From Pseudarthrobacter enclensis (GTDB lineage Bacteria > Actinomycetota > Actinomycetes > Actinomycetales > Micrococcaceae), in NCBI RefSeq assembly GCF_030811655.1, contig NZ_JAUSRE010000012.1:62001-126000 (forward strand): 64,000 nt of DNA, written 5' to 3'. The notes below the pieces were generated by a model. That model had not been told where the DNA came from and did not search any database. It saw only the letters and a list, made by a program, of their open reading frames with translations. Below, piece by piece: positions 21,188-29,869 of this stretch (its first letter is position 1; every line of letters begins with the position of its first letter). A program made the translations under genes and the position numbers.

Positions 21188-23814
21188 CCAGTAAAAATCC
21201 GGACCGGACCGTTGCCCTGATGTGGACCGCCGTCGGACGCCCCGCAGTCCGCCAGATACTGCGCACGTTGACGGCCATGCCCTTTACCCTGAGCGTGGTT
21301 GCCACTTTCCTCGGTGCCGCCGCCCTGACCGGAAGCTTCCTTGACGGACCGCCGGAGCACCTGCTCGGGCTGGCGTCCGTCAGCGGCCCGGGGATGCGCG
21401 GCGGCCAGTGGTGGTCTTTGTTCACCAGTCTCTTCTTCGCCACCAACCCGCTCGCCTACATCACGGCGTCGCTGATGATGGTCCTGCTGCTGGGGCTGGC
21501 GGAGCGCAAGCTGGGCCTCCGCGCCGCCATCGGGCTGTTCTTCGGCGGCCAGTTCGCGTCCGTCACTGTGTTCCTGCTGGTGACCCAGCTGGCCGCCTAT
21601 GTGGGGGACGGCTGGCTGGACACCATGGCCGACGACAACCTGATCGGCCCCTACGCGCCGGTGCTGACGGCGGGCCTGGCCGCCAGCGCCCGGATCACCC
21701 TGCTGTGGCAGCGCCGTCTGCGCACCGCGGTGCTCACCATCTCGCTCCTCCTGGTCCTGTACGTGGGGCATGCCGAAACGGTCATTGGCCTCATCGGCGC
21801 CCTTCTGGGTCTCCTTGCGGGCTGGTGGATCCAGGGGGACCAGGGGCGGCTGCACCGCCACCGGTCCACGGGCCGGGAGACCAGGAACCTGCTTGCGCTC
21901 ACCGTTGCCGTGTTCGCTGTGGGTCCCATCCTGACCGGCATCACCCGTGCGCCAACCGGTCCGCTGGCATTGCTGCGGGACGTCGTGCTGAGTCCGATGC
22001 CGACGCTCAGCCAGCTGGTGTTCAACTGCGGGGCAACAGTTGACGCCTCATGTCTGGAAACAGGAAGGGCAGGTTTCGCAGGACCGTTTGGCCTGGCCCT
22101 GGCGGTGGTACCTGTCATCCTGCTGCTGATCTGCGCGGACGGCATGCGCCGCGGCCGCCGGCTCGCCCTCAACATCGCCTTGACCATCCAGTTGGTAGTC
22201 ACGGCCCTGGCGGCCGTGTACCTTACCCTGTTCGCCCTCGTCCCGTCGCGGCTCCAGGGCACACATTCAACCCCGCTGTCCTCTGCTTTCGCCCACGTGC
22301 TTCCGCTGGTGGTGGTCCCGCTGTTGCTGGCCGTCATCTTGTGGCTCAACCGGCGGCAGTTCCGCGTACAGACCCGCCCGGGTGCCCGCCGCGTACTGGC
22401 GGCCGTGGTCTGCGGGACATGGCTGGTCCTCGCCGGTTCCTATACCGTGGCCTGGTTCTTATCCGGGGGACTGGCCCGCGACGGCGGGCTGCTGGGCCTG
22501 TTCGCCGAATTGGCGCGGCAGTACGTTCCGGTGCCGATTCCACAGCAATTCCGCAGGGTCTTTCCGGACCAGGCCAGCGCCGAGGCCATACTGTTCGCCT
22601 ATTCCGGTCCGGTGTTCTGGCTTGTGGCCCTGGTGGCTGTGTGGTGGGTGCTGGTGGGCCGGAACCACGGCCTGAACTTCGGCCGGCAGGACCGGGACCG
22701 CGCGCGCGAACTACTCCATCAGGGCGGGGGCCCGCTGTCCTGGATGGCGCTGTGGGAGCCGAACACCTACTGGTTCAGCCCGGACGGTGCCGGTGCCATG
22801 CCTTTCCAGCAGCACGGGACGGTGGCGTTGACCCTGGGCGGCGCCATCGGCGACCGAAGAGCGGAGCAGCAGGTCACGGAAGGCTTCCTGGACTACTGCC
22901 GCGGCCAGGCCCTGATACCCGCGCTGTATTCCTGCGACGACACCATGTGGCCAATGCTGCGGGAACGCGGCTTTTCCCGGGTGGCCGTTGCGCAGGAGAC
23001 GCGCCTGGCGCTGAACGAGCTGGAGTTCAAGGGAAAGGAATGGCAGAACGTCCGGACCGCCCTGAACCGTGCCGCGAAGCTGGGGGTGCATGCCGTCTGG
23101 GGCTCGTACCACTCGCTCCCTGCGGCGCTCCGGTTGCGGCTCAACGAGGTGTCCGAGGAATGGGCGGCCGGCAAGTCTGTTCCGGAAATGGGCTTTACGC
23201 TGGGCGGCGTGGACGAGCTCGACGACGAGGAAGTCCTTTGCTGCCTGGCCGTCGACGGGAACGGCGCTGTCCACGGAGTGACCAGCTGGCTGCCCGTGTA
23301 CGACGACGGCCGGCTGGTGAGCAGGACGCTGGACGTCATGCGCCGCGGCAGCGAGGGGTTTCCGGGCGTGATGGAGTTCCTGATCGCCTCGGCCGTGCTG
23401 GAGTTGCGGGATTCGGTTGACGTGATCTCGCTGTCGGGCTCTCCGCTGGCAACCCGTCCGGACACCGACCAGGAGAACCCTGCAGGGTCAGCAGCACCGG
23501 CAGGCGGCGGGCAGCCGGGCGCCCAGGACGGTGCGGCCGAAAGCGAGGCGAACGAAGATCCAGGGGCCACCGATGAGGGCGCGCAGAATCTGGTGCGGAT
23601 CCTGGACCTGGTGGGCCGCGCACTTGAGCCGGTGTACGGCTTCCGGTCCCTGGCGGCCTTCAAGTCCCGGTTCAAACCCGAATACCGCGCCCTCTACCTT
23701 TACTACCAGGACCCGCTGCATCTGCCGGCCATCGGCAGGGCACTTACCCGGGCTTATCTGCCCGGTCTGTCCCTGGCGCAGGGTGCCCGGCTGGTCGGAA
23801 AATTGGTCACCTGA
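21169..23814 (+). CDS. MprF-like membrane protein with DUF2156 domain
   Basis: 881 residues. The N-terminal part (about 25-225) is a rhomboid-like six-helix bundle (MRGGQWWSLFTSLFFATNP) but without visible GxSx catalytic serine and His. More membrane helices extend to about 520. The C-terminal cytoplasmic DUF2156/GNAT-fold domain (MPFQQHGTVALTLGGAIGD, GFTLGGVDELDDEEVLCCLA) is that of lysyl-phosphatidylglycerol synthases such as MprF. An acidic/Gly/Pro insertion lies near residues 763-806 in that domain. Probably aminoacylates a phospholipid, but the amino acid is unknown. ATG 21169 is one start; GTG 21184 would give a four-base overlap with the esterase gene. Confidence 0.82.
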   Translation: MGAHVVTSKNPDRTVALMWTAVGRPAVRQILRTLTAMPFTLSVVATFLGAAALTGSFLDGPPEHLLGLASVSGPGMRGGQWWSLFTSLFFATNPLAYITASLMMVLLLGLAERKLGLRAAIGLFFGGQFASVTVFLLVTQLAAYVGDGWLDTMADDNLIGPYAPVLTAGLAASARITLLWQRRLRTAVLTISLLLVLYVGHAETVIGLIGALLGLLAGWWIQGDQGRLHRHRSTGRETRNLLALTVAVFAVGPILTGITRAPTGPLALLRDVVLSPMPTLSQLVFNCGATVDASCLETGRAGFAGPFGLALAVVPVILLLICADGMRRGRRLALNIALTIQLVVTALAAVYLTLFALVPSRLQGTHSTPLSSAFAHVLPLVVVPLLLAVILWLNRRQFRVQTRPGARRVLAAVVCGTWLVLAGSYTVAWFLSGGLARDGGLLGLFAELARQYVPVPIPQQFRRVFPDQASAEAILFAYSGPVFWLVALVAVWWVLVGRNHGLNFGRQDRDRARELLHQGGGPLSWMALWEPNTYWFSPDGAGAMPFQQHGTVALTLGGAIGDRRAEQQVTEGFLDYCRGQALIPALYSCDDTMWPMLRERGFSRVAVAQETRLALNELEFKGKEWQNVRTALNRAAKLGVHAVWGSYHSLPAALRLRLNEVSEEWAAGKSVPEMGFTLGGVDELDDEEVLCCLAVDGNGAVHGVTSWLPVYDDGRLVSRTLDVMRRGSEGFPGVMEFLIASAVLELRDSVDVISLSGSPLATRPDTDQENPAGSAAPAGGGQPGAQDGAAESEANEDPGATDEGAQNLVRILDLVGRALEPVYGFRSLAAFKSRFKPEYRALYLYYQDPLHLPAIGRALTRAYLPGLSLAQGARLVGKLVT

Positions 23815-23872
23815 CCGCCTCAACAGCGGCTGTGAACCGTGGGTGCTAAAGCGGGGGAATCAATAAAGTCGC

Positions 23873-23895
23873 ATTCCATTTGCGAAATTGGGAAT
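23873..23895 (-). other. Imperfect hairpin downstream of cspA
   Basis: ATTCC and ATTT (23873-23881) can pair with AAAT and GGAAT (23885-23895), with a two-base TG bulge. It lies just past the long palindrome on the cspA side and may be a second, back-up 3' structure. Confidence 0.35.
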
Positions 23896-23896
23896 A

Positions 23897-23936
23897 AACA
23901 AATGGTCCCCGGCAAATTTGCCGGGGACCATTTGTT
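23897..23936 (-). terminator. 40-bp perfect palindrome, cspA terminator (possibly bidirectional)
   Basis: Bases 23897-23936 are a perfect 40-bp palindrome with a GC-rich middle (GGTCCCCGGC) and AT-rich ends. In the minus direction it lies 32 bases after the cspA stop and runs into TTTATT. In the plus direction it lies 83 bases after the MprF-like gene. It therefore suits convergent termination of both. Confidence 0.85.
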
Positions 23937-23967
23937 GTGACAGCCGCCTGAAGCGGCCGGCGGGTAA

Positions 23968-24171
23968 CTAGACCAGAGTGACGCCGGTGGCCTGCGGGCC
24001 CTTTGCGCCCTGGCCGATTTCGAACTGAACGCGCTGGTTCTCGTCGAGGGTCTTGAAGCCGCCGGTCTGGATCTCGGAGTAGTGAACGAAGACATCGCCA
24101 TCGGAGTCGTCCGGGGTGATGAAGCCGAAGCCCTTTTCAGCGTTGAACCACTTCACGGTTCCCTGTGCCAT
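23968..24171 (-). CDS. cspA: Cold-shock protein, CspA family
   Basis: 67 residues forming one cold-shock domain. RNP1 is [10 protein letters not shown] and RNP2 is VFVHYSEI, which bind single-stranded RNA or DNA; the N-terminus is [14 protein letters not shown]. An RNA-chaperone role in the cytoplasm is expected. A strong AGGAG ribosome site lies before the ATG. The long 5' leader and palindromic terminator point to a monocistronic, post-transcriptionally controlled gene. Whether it is cold-induced or constitutive cannot be told. Confidence 0.97.
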   Translation of the reverse strand: MAQGTVKWFNAEKGFGFITPDDSDGDVFVHYSEIQTGGFKTLDENQRVQFEIGQGAKGPQATGVTLV

Positions 24172-24293
24172 TTATTTCTCCTCATTGTGGAACTTTTTAA
24201 GACCGGCACACCTCGTGCCGCCCTTGGTCACTCCGCGAGAAGAATCCTGGTTTGCCGTGGCCCCCTAGGGGACCGGCGCTGCAGGAGCTTCGC

Positions 24294-24315
24294 GCTCGCA
24301 ACATGTCTTGCGAGC
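24294..24315 (-). promoter_or_regulatory. Hairpin in the cspA 5' leader
   Basis: GCTCGCAA and TTGCGAGC form a perfect 8-bp stem with a six-base loop, about 125-145 bases before the cspA ATG and within the predicted untranslated leader. Structured leaders of this length are typical of csp mRNAs. Confidence 0.5.
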
Positions 24316-24345
24316 ATGAAAAACACCTACACAAAGACTGAGATA

Positions 24346-24374
24346 AGAATTTCATGCCCGTTCCCGCAGGTCAA
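24346..24374 (-). promoter_or_regulatory. Candidate cspA promoter
   Basis: On the minus strand TTGACC (24374-24369) and AATTCT (24351-24346) are spaced by 17 bases. Transcription would start near 24339, giving a leader of roughly 170 bases. The -10 match is moderate. The remaining gap to nucS, 24375-24473, holds only AT-rich, terminator-like sequence. Confidence 0.45.
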
Positions 24375-24473
24375 CGGCCCGCACAACAAAAAGGATAAAA
24401 ATTAGGTAAAAAACAGGTGACCGCACGGCTCCGGCGAAAGGGGCAATTTGGTGCCTGGAGCAACAGTTGAAAT

Positions 24474-25169
24474 CTAGAAGAGCCGTGATTCGCTGTCGTC
24501 CACCCCGCGCATGGCGTCGTAGTCCAGCGTGACGCAGTCGATTCCGCGGTCGTTGGCGAGGACCTTTGCCTGCGGTTTGATCTGCTGGGCCGCAAAAATG
24601 CCGCGGACGGGTGCCAGCAGGGGGTCGCGGTTGAGCAGTTCCAGGTACCGCGTGAGCTGCTCCACGCCGTCGATGTCGCCCCTGCGCTTGAGTTCGATGG
24701 CCACCGTGGCGCCGTCGGCGTCCCGGGCCAGGATGTCAACGGGGCCGATGGCGGTGAAGTACTCGCGCCTGATCAGGGAGTAGCCCTGGCCCAGCGTTTC
24801 AATCTGCTCGGCGAGCAGGCGCTGCAGGTCCGCCTCCACGCCGTCCTTGATCAGCCCGGGGTCCACGCCGAGGTCGTGGGAGGATTCGCTGATCTTTTCA
24901 TGGATGTTGATGATGAGCCGGTCATCTGTCTTGGCAGACTGCACTGTCCACTGCTCCACCACGCCAAGTTCCAGGTCCACCTCGTCAGGGGACGAGACCC
25001 TGAGCCTGGCCGGCGGGCTCATCCAGTTCAGGGGTTTGTAGGAACCGCCGTCGGAGTGGACCAGCACGGAGCCGTCCGCCTTGACCAGCAGCAGCCGGGT
25101 GGCGAGGGGGAGATGGGCTTTGAGCCGGCCAACGTAATCAACGGAGCAATGGGCTATGACAAGTCGCAC
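24474..25169 (-). CDS. nucS: Mismatch-specific endonuclease NucS/EndoMS
   Basis: Cuts both strands at mismatches; in actinobacteria lacking MutS/MutL it provides the non-canonical mismatch repair. 231 residues: N-terminal DNA-binding/dimer domain (1-110) and RecB-like nuclease domain. The likely catalytic acidic and basic residues D145, E159 and K161 lie in GPVDILARD and [11 protein letters not shown]. The C-terminus SESRLF could serve as a sliding-clamp motif. GTG 25169 is chosen because TAGTCT lies exactly seven bases before it and the 231-residue length matches the family. A longer upstream frame encodes unrelated Arg/Pro-rich sequence. Confidence 0.96.
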   Translation of the reverse strand: MRLVIAHCSVDYVGRLKAHLPLATRLLLVKADGSVLVHSDGGSYKPLNWMSPPARLRVSSPDEVDLELGVVEQWTVQSAKTDDRLIINIHEKISESSHDLGVDPGLIKDGVEADLQRLLAEQIETLGQGYSLIRREYFTAIGPVDILARDADGATVAIELKRRGDIDGVEQLTRYLELLNRDPLLAPVRGIFAAQQIKPQAKVLANDRGIDCVTLDYDAMRGVDDSESRLF

Positions 25170-25176
25170 GCCGTAC

Positions 25177-25182
25177 AGACTA
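25177..25182 (-). promoter_or_regulatory. -10 element of nucS, leaderless arrangement
   Basis: TAGTCT on the minus strand, seven bases before the GTG start; no Shine-Dalgarno sequence fits between them. Confidence 0.6.
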
Positions 25183-25274
25183 CCGCGTGGGCCCGGCCGG
25201 GAACGTCCGACGGCGGCACGACGGCGGGCGGCAAGGCGGACCAGGGAGCGGGGCGGGCAGTCGCGCAGCTGGGG

Positions 25275-25280
25275 CAGAAT
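25275..25280 (+). promoter_or_regulatory. Possible -10 element of the 25287 gene
   Basis: CAGAAT lies six bases before ATG 25287. It deviates from TANNNT at the first base, so it is weaker than the other leaderless candidates in this window. Confidence 0.4.
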
Positions 25281-25286
25281 GGTTAC

Positions 25287-25640
25287 ATGCCGCGTTCCAA
25301 CCGTCCCCGCCGTCCAGTCTCCGGAAAGGGACCTGCTTCCGGCAGGGGTGCGGGACGCAAGGGGAGCGGGGACGTGCCTGAGCTTGACCTCGAGCGTGCG
25401 CGGGCGGGTATCGTCCGCCGCGAAAGCGCCCCGGACGGCGAGTGGATGGTCCGGACCATGACTGCCAGGAACGCCGAGAAGACCTACATCTGCCCCGAGT
25501 GCTCCACGGCCGTGCTGCCCGGCGTCGCGCACCTGGTGGTGTGGAAGGACGACCACCTCTTTGGCGCAGCCGCCGGCCTGGCCGAACGCCGGCACTGGCA
25601 TACCAACTGCTGGTTGACGCGCAGCTACCGCTACCGCTGA
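25287..25640 (+). CDS. Small conserved protein with C-x2-C...H-x2-C cluster, divergent from nucS
   Basis: 117 residues. The first 30 are Arg/Gly/Pro-rich and basic. The remainder has [15 protein letters not shown], then CPEC (C69, C72) and HTNC (H105, C108), spaced as in a small zinc-binding fold. A similar protein is annotated next to nucS in other actinobacteria, often loosely as ATP/GTP-binding, but no nucleotide motif is visible here. Function unknown. Reading further upstream in frame gives unrelated sequence antisense to nucS, so the start is ATG 25287. Confidence 0.8.
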   Translation: MPRSNRPRRPVSGKGPASGRGAGRKGSGDVPELDLERARAGIVRRESAPDGEWMVRTMTARNAEKTYICPECSTAVLPGVAHLVVWKDDHLFGAAAGLAERRHWHTNCWLTRSYRYR

Positions 25641-25671
25641 CCCGCGCGGGCAGAAGAACCTCCGCTGTCGC

Positions 25672-25677
25672 TAAGCT
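25672..25677 (+). promoter_or_regulatory. -10 element, leaderless arrangement (25685 hydrolase)
   Basis: TAAGCT lies seven bases before ATG 25685, with no ribosome-binding sequence between. Confidence 0.55.
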
Positions 25678-25684
25678 GGCAGGC

Positions 25685-26482
25685 ATGACTTTTGATCCGG
25701 CGTCGTACCAGTTCACCCAATCCGCGGGCCCCGCTCCCATCCGTGCCTCCACTGTCCTGCCCGCCAGGCGCGAGAACATCGAGCTGCACACGGCGGACGG
25801 CCACACGCTGGTGGGGGAGTTGGCCCTTCCCGAATCCGGGCCGGTACGGGCCACGCTGATCACGCTGCATCCACTTCCGACGCACGGCGGTTTCATGGAT
25901 TCCCACGTCTACCGCAAGGCTTCCTATCGCCTGCCGGCGCTGGCGGGGATCGCGGTCCTGCGCTTCAACACCAGGGGCACGGCGTCCGCCCGCGGCACCA
26001 GCAGCGGCGGCTTCGAGGAAGGAATCGGCGAACGCCGGGACGTTGAGGCTGCGGTCCGCTTCGCCGTGGAACGGGGCCTGCCCAACCGCTGGCTGGTCGG
26101 CTGGTCGTTCGGGACCGAGCTGGCCCTGATGTATGGCGCTGTTGAACCGGTTGCCCCGCAGATTGATGGCGCCGTGTTGCTGTCCCCGCCGCTGCACCGT
26201 GCCACGGACAAGCACCTGCAGCTGTGGGCGGAATCGGGCAAGCCGCTTCTGGTCCTGGTTCCGGAGCACGATGATTTCCTGCAGCCCGCCGAGGCGGCGC
26301 AACGGTTCAGCCTGGTGCCCCAGGCCCGCGTGGTGGGCGTGGCCGGGGCAAAGCACCTGTGGGTGGGGGAGAAGTACGCCGCGCGGGTCCTCAATGACAT
26401 CGTGGCGCAGGTCAGCCCCGGGCAGTCAGGCGCGGAGCTGCCGCAGGAATGGGACGGCCCGACGGCGACCGCCTCTGCCTAA
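25685..26482 (+). CDS. Alpha/beta hydrolase
   Basis: 265 residues with the fold's landmarks: LHPLPTHGGFMDSHVYRK after the first strands, FNTRGTASARGTSSGGF, the nucleophile elbow VGWSFGTE (Ser141), and a C-terminal AGAKHLWVGE supplying the likely catalytic His. The acid is probably in VPEHDDF. It resembles the dienelactone-hydrolase/short-chain peptidase-like group (YfbB/YpfH type). Substrate unknown. ATG 25685 is supported by the -10 seven bases upstream. Confidence 0.85.
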   Translation: MTFDPASYQFTQSAGPAPIRASTVLPARRENIELHTADGHTLVGELALPESGPVRATLITLHPLPTHGGFMDSHVYRKASYRLPALAGIAVLRFNTRGTASARGTSSGGFEEGIGERRDVEAAVRFAVERGLPNRWLVGWSFGTELALMYGAVEPVAPQIDGAVLLSPPLHRATDKHLQLWAESGKPLLVLVPEHDDFLQPAEAAQRFSLVPQARVVGVAGAKHLWVGEKYAARVLNDIVAQVSPGQSGAELPQEWDGPTATASA

Positions 26483-26547
26483 AGGGTGGCCGCCCTTAGG
26501 ACCGCCCGGAAGCCATGCCACCGGGAAGCGGCCCCTGCTCAAAGCTG

Positions 26548-27864
26548 CTAGTGCTGGTCCTGCCGCACGATGTAGATTTCGCGGACCAGGAGCAGGACTG
26601 CGGCTGCGGTGGGAATGGCGATCAGGGCGCCGAGCACGCCCAGCAGGCTGCCGCCGGCAATCACGGAGATCACCGCCACCGCACCGGGAACGGCGACGGC
26701 CTTCTGCATGATGCGCGGTGAAATGAAGTACGCCTCGAACTGCAGGTAGGCGAAGTAGCAGATGGCGTAGACGGCGGCCACCTGCCAGCCCTCGGTGAGG
26801 GACACGAGGGTTACCACGATGCCTGCGATCATGCCGCCCACCAGGGGGATGAATGCCAGCAGGACCACCACAAACGCCAGGAGCAGGGCGAAGGGAACGC
26901 CGACGATGGACATCACCACAAAGGCGAAGGTGGCGTTGAGCAGGGCCACGCAGGCCTGGCCGATCACGTAGTTTCCGACGGACCGCGTAATCTCCTCGGA
27001 GAGGGCTGCCACCCGCTTCCGCCGGGAACGCGGGGCGAGGCGGTAGCCCCACTTTTTCATGGCCGGCAGGGCTGCCAGGAAATACAGGCTCAGCACCAAA
27101 ACGATCAGGGCGCCGAAGAGGCCGTTGGCCACCGTTGATCCGAAACCCACCACACCCCCGAAAATGCCGCCCATCGCGGCGGGGTCGTTGACGAACTTAT
27201 TCACTTCTTCGGTGATGCGGTCGCGGAGTCCGAACTGGTCATCGAGGCTGCGGAAGAGCTCGGAATCCATGAAGTTGTGCACCCAGTCGGGCGCCTGCCG
27301 CACGATCTCGGACACCTGCTCAACGATCGTGGGAATGAGGGTGGCAAAGAAACCCACGACGGCGCCCATGAGGACGGCCACTGAGACCAGGATGCCGGCC
27401 GGCCGGGGAATCTTCCGGTTTTCGAGCCAGCCCACCACGGGTTCGAGCCCCAGCGCTATGAACAGCGCCGCGACGATCCACAGCAGCAGCTGCGTCGTGT
27501 GTGAGCCGATCCAGTACACCAGCAGCGCCAGTCCCACGCCCACTGTTCCCATGAAGCCCATGTACAGCGGATGCTGGGGCGACATGCGCGGCCCCGGGTG
27601 CCCGAACTGCGGCTCCTCTTCCCCTTCGTGGTCTGCTTCCGGCGTCTGTCCGGTGAACTCCGGCGGCATCTCGAAGCGGAGCCTCGGCTGGGCTCCGGGC
27701 AGCGGCTGGCGCAGCCGCCGGACCACCTGGCCGAGCGCGGCCGCAGCAGTGCCCCTCCGGTGTGCCGCTGCCATGCCCAGGGGAGGTATGGCAGCCGGGA
27801 CGGGGCGCTGGGCTTCCCCGGGATCTCCGGCTGCCGCCATGGACGGATCCGTCTTGTCAGTCAC
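26548..27864 (-). CDS. AI-2E family membrane transporter
   Basis: 438 residues with a charged cytoplasmic N-terminal region of about 100 residues (MTDKTDPSM...) and about eight hydrophobic segments. The later region has GVPFALLLAFVVVLLAFIPLVGGMIAG, typical of the family. Members export AI-2 in a few bacteria or act as Na+/H+ antiporters; the substrate here is not known. GTG start at 27864. Convergent with the 25685 hydrolase; the 65-base gap carries only a weak AAGGG/CCCTT stem. Confidence 0.88.
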   Translation of the reverse strand: MTDKTDPSMAAAGDPGEAQRPVPAAIPPLGMAAAHRRGTAAAALGQVVRRLRQPLPGAQPRLRFEMPPEFTGQTPEADHEGEEEPQFGHPGPRMSPQHPLYMGFMGTVGVGLALLVYWIGSHTTQLLLWIVAALFIALGLEPVVGWLENRKIPRPAGILVSVAVLMGAVVGFFATLIPTIVEQVSEIVRQAPDWVHNFMDSELFRSLDDQFGLRDRITEEVNKFVNDPAAMGGIFGGVVGFGSTVANGLFGALIVLVLSLYFLAALPAMKKWGYRLAPRSRRKRVAALSEEITRSVGNYVIGQACVALLNATFAFVVMSIVGVPFALLLAFVVVLLAFIPLVGGMIAGIVVTLVSLTEGWQVAAVYAICYFAYLQFEAYFISPRIMQKAVAVPGAVAVISVIAGGSLLGVLGALIAIPTAAAVLLLVREIYIVRQDQH

Positions 27865-28071
27865 TGGTTTTGGGGGCCTGTTCCGTGCGTGGCGCCGCTT
27901 GGGCGGGCCGGTGTGATGATCATCGCAAACACTATCAGCAGGCTTGTCATGAAGAGCCGGAAGCGCATCGGGGCGTCCAGCAAACGTCCGTTCCGGGAGG
28001 CGCGGAGGGGGCCCCTGGTAACAAAAAGGTTACTATTGAAGGTAAACCCCCGCTGATGATAGGTGTTTCCC

Positions 28072-29817
28072 TTGCGTTTAAAGACTGCAGCCGCACTCGT
28101 GCTGCTCGGCCTCCTGACACTTTTGGCCGGTATCGGCCAGAGAACCATCTGGGCTCCTTCCGAGACGTTCACGGCATCACTGCCGGCTGATTCCGCAGCC
28201 GCACCCGTGACCGTCATCGACCAGAAGCTGCGCACCCTGCATGACGGGCCCGTCAAGATCACCGTCCAGGGCGACGGCAATTTCATGCTGGCCACCGGCC
28301 GGCCTGATGATGTCAGCGCCTGGGTGGGCAAGACCGCCCACAACACCATCACGGGGGTTTCCGAGGACGAAAAGTCCCTCACGGTTGACCACGCGGACGG
28401 CGACGCAACCGCCCCCAACCCCGCCGGTTCGGACCTGTGGGTATCCAATGAGAACGCCAGTGGCGAACTCGAATACACGTGGACGCCGCCCGCGGACGGA
28501 GACTGGAGCCTCCTGCTTGCCGCCGACGGAACCAAGCCGGCGCCTGCCTCGGTGTCCATGACGTTCCCCAACGACACGTCCACGCCCTGGGCTGTTCCGC
28601 TGATGGTCCTGGGCGGCCTGCTGATCATCGGCGGCATCGCGCTGGCACTGCTCCACACACGCGGGAAGAACGGGCAGGGCGGCGGCCGCCTTCCGGCCCC
28701 GTGGGCCCGGAAGGCGGCCCCCCAAGGCCCCGAAACCCATACCGCTGGTTCCCATGACACCGGCTCGGGGAACAACGGCCCCAACGGGCAGTCGCCATCG
28801 TCGTCCTCCAGGATCACCATGGTGGCAGCCGGCGTGGCAGCAGCAGTGCTTGCCGGCCCGGTCGTTGCTGCACAGGCGGCCACGCCCAGCCCCCAGCCCT
28901 CCGGCAGCACCTCGGCAGCCAAGGAATCCACCGGGTCGCCGGTGCTGCTGGATGCCCAGTTCCGCCGGATCCTGGAACAGGTCTCCAGTGCCACCGATGC
29001 CGGCGACGCAGCCAAGGACGCCGCGAAGCTCGGGGACCGCGTAGCCGGCCCGGAGCTGGAGGTGCGCACGCAAAACTACAAGATCCGCTCCCAGGTGGCT
29101 TCCTACGCGGCTCGAATGCCGGTCCGCTCCACCAAGCTCCTGACCACCGTTGTCACCAGCGACCGCTCATGGCCGCGCTCCGTGCTGGCGGTAACCCAGG
29201 GAGACGGCAACGTGGTCCCGCAAATCCTGACCCTGGTCCAGCAGTCGCCGCGCGAGAACTACAAGCTGATGGAAACCACCCCGCTGCAGCCAGGCACTAC
29301 ATTCCCCACGATCAGCCGCGGCGGTACCCAAACGGTGGCGCCGTCCGACAAGACCGGGCTGCTCTACAGCGGCGAGGAAGCCATGTCCGGGCTCGCCGAC
29401 CGGCTGACGTCCGCAGACTCACCGTTCAAGGACAAGCTCGTCGAGGGCCAGTCTTCGCCGTACATCGCCGATACCCTGTCCTACCAGGCGGAAGTGGTGA
29501 AGTCCGGAGACAACGGAAACTTCTCCTTCACGCACAAGGTGGTTCCAGAGAGCACCGTGGTGTTCCGCACCTCGGACGGCGGTGCCCTGGTCCTAGGCCG
29601 GATCAACTTCGGCTTTGAAGGCACCCCCAAGGCAGCCGGCGACAAACTCAGCATCGGTGACGATGCCGCCGCCCTCGCCGGCGGCAAGGAAACCACTACG
29701 GGCATGGTCCTGAGCTTTGCCGAATCCATGGCGGTCTACGTGCCGCCGGCCGGATCCACGGACCCCATGAAGCTCGTTGCCGCCACCCGCGGCCTGGTCG
29801 GGGCCAGCTTCAAGTAG
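28072..29817 (+). CDS. Unrecognised envelope protein with three membrane segments
   Basis: About 581 residues. An N-terminal helix (TAAALVLLGLLTLLAGIG) is followed by an extracytoplasmic region to about 175 (with SDLWVSNENASGELEYTW), a helix at about 177-199 (VPLMVLGGLLIIGGIALALL), a short basic cytoplasmic stretch, a third helix ending in an AQA site (VAAAVLAGPVVAAQAA), and a large C-terminal extracytoplasmic domain. I recognise no catalytic motif. TTG 28072 (sequence starting RLKTAAAL) is preferred over GTG 28063. The 207-base divergent gap to the AI-2E gene contains TACTAT at 28031 and no other gene. Confidence 0.75.
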   Translation: MRLKTAAALVLLGLLTLLAGIGQRTIWAPSETFTASLPADSAAAPVTVIDQKLRTLHDGPVKITVQGDGNFMLATGRPDDVSAWVGKTAHNTITGVSEDEKSLTVDHADGDATAPNPAGSDLWVSNENASGELEYTWTPPADGDWSLLLAADGTKPAPASVSMTFPNDTSTPWAVPLMVLGGLLIIGGIALALLHTRGKNGQGGGRLPAPWARKAAPQGPETHTAGSHDTGSGNNGPNGQSPSSSSRITMVAAGVAAAVLAGPVVAAQAATPSPQPSGSTSAAKESTGSPVLLDAQFRRILEQVSSATDAGDAAKDAAKLGDRVAGPELEVRTQNYKIRSQVASYAARMPVRSTKLLTTVVTSDRSWPRSVLAVTQGDGNVVPQILTLVQQSPRENYKLMETTPLQPGTTFPTISRGGTQTVAPSDKTGLLYSGEEAMSGLADRLTSADSPFKDKLVEGQSSPYIADTLSYQAEVVKSGDNGNFSFTHKVVPESTVVFRTSDGGALVLGRINFGFEGTPKAAGDKLSIGDDAAALAGGKETTTGMVLSFAESMAVYVPPAGSTDPMKLVAATRGLVGASFK

Positions 29818-29856
29818 GGCCCCGACTGCATTACCACCGGCGGCGGCCGGAGTGGC

Positions 29857-29862
29857 TAGAGT
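29857..29862 (+). promoter_or_regulatory. -10 element, leaderless arrangement (29870 gene)
   Basis: TAGAGT lies seven bases before ATG 29870; no Shine-Dalgarno sequence fits between. Confidence 0.55.
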
Positions 29863-29869
29863 GGGAAAC

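Noticed and set aside
24876..25286. N-terminal extension of the 25287 small protein
   Set aside because: It runs antisense through nucS and shows no family-like sequence before MPRSN.
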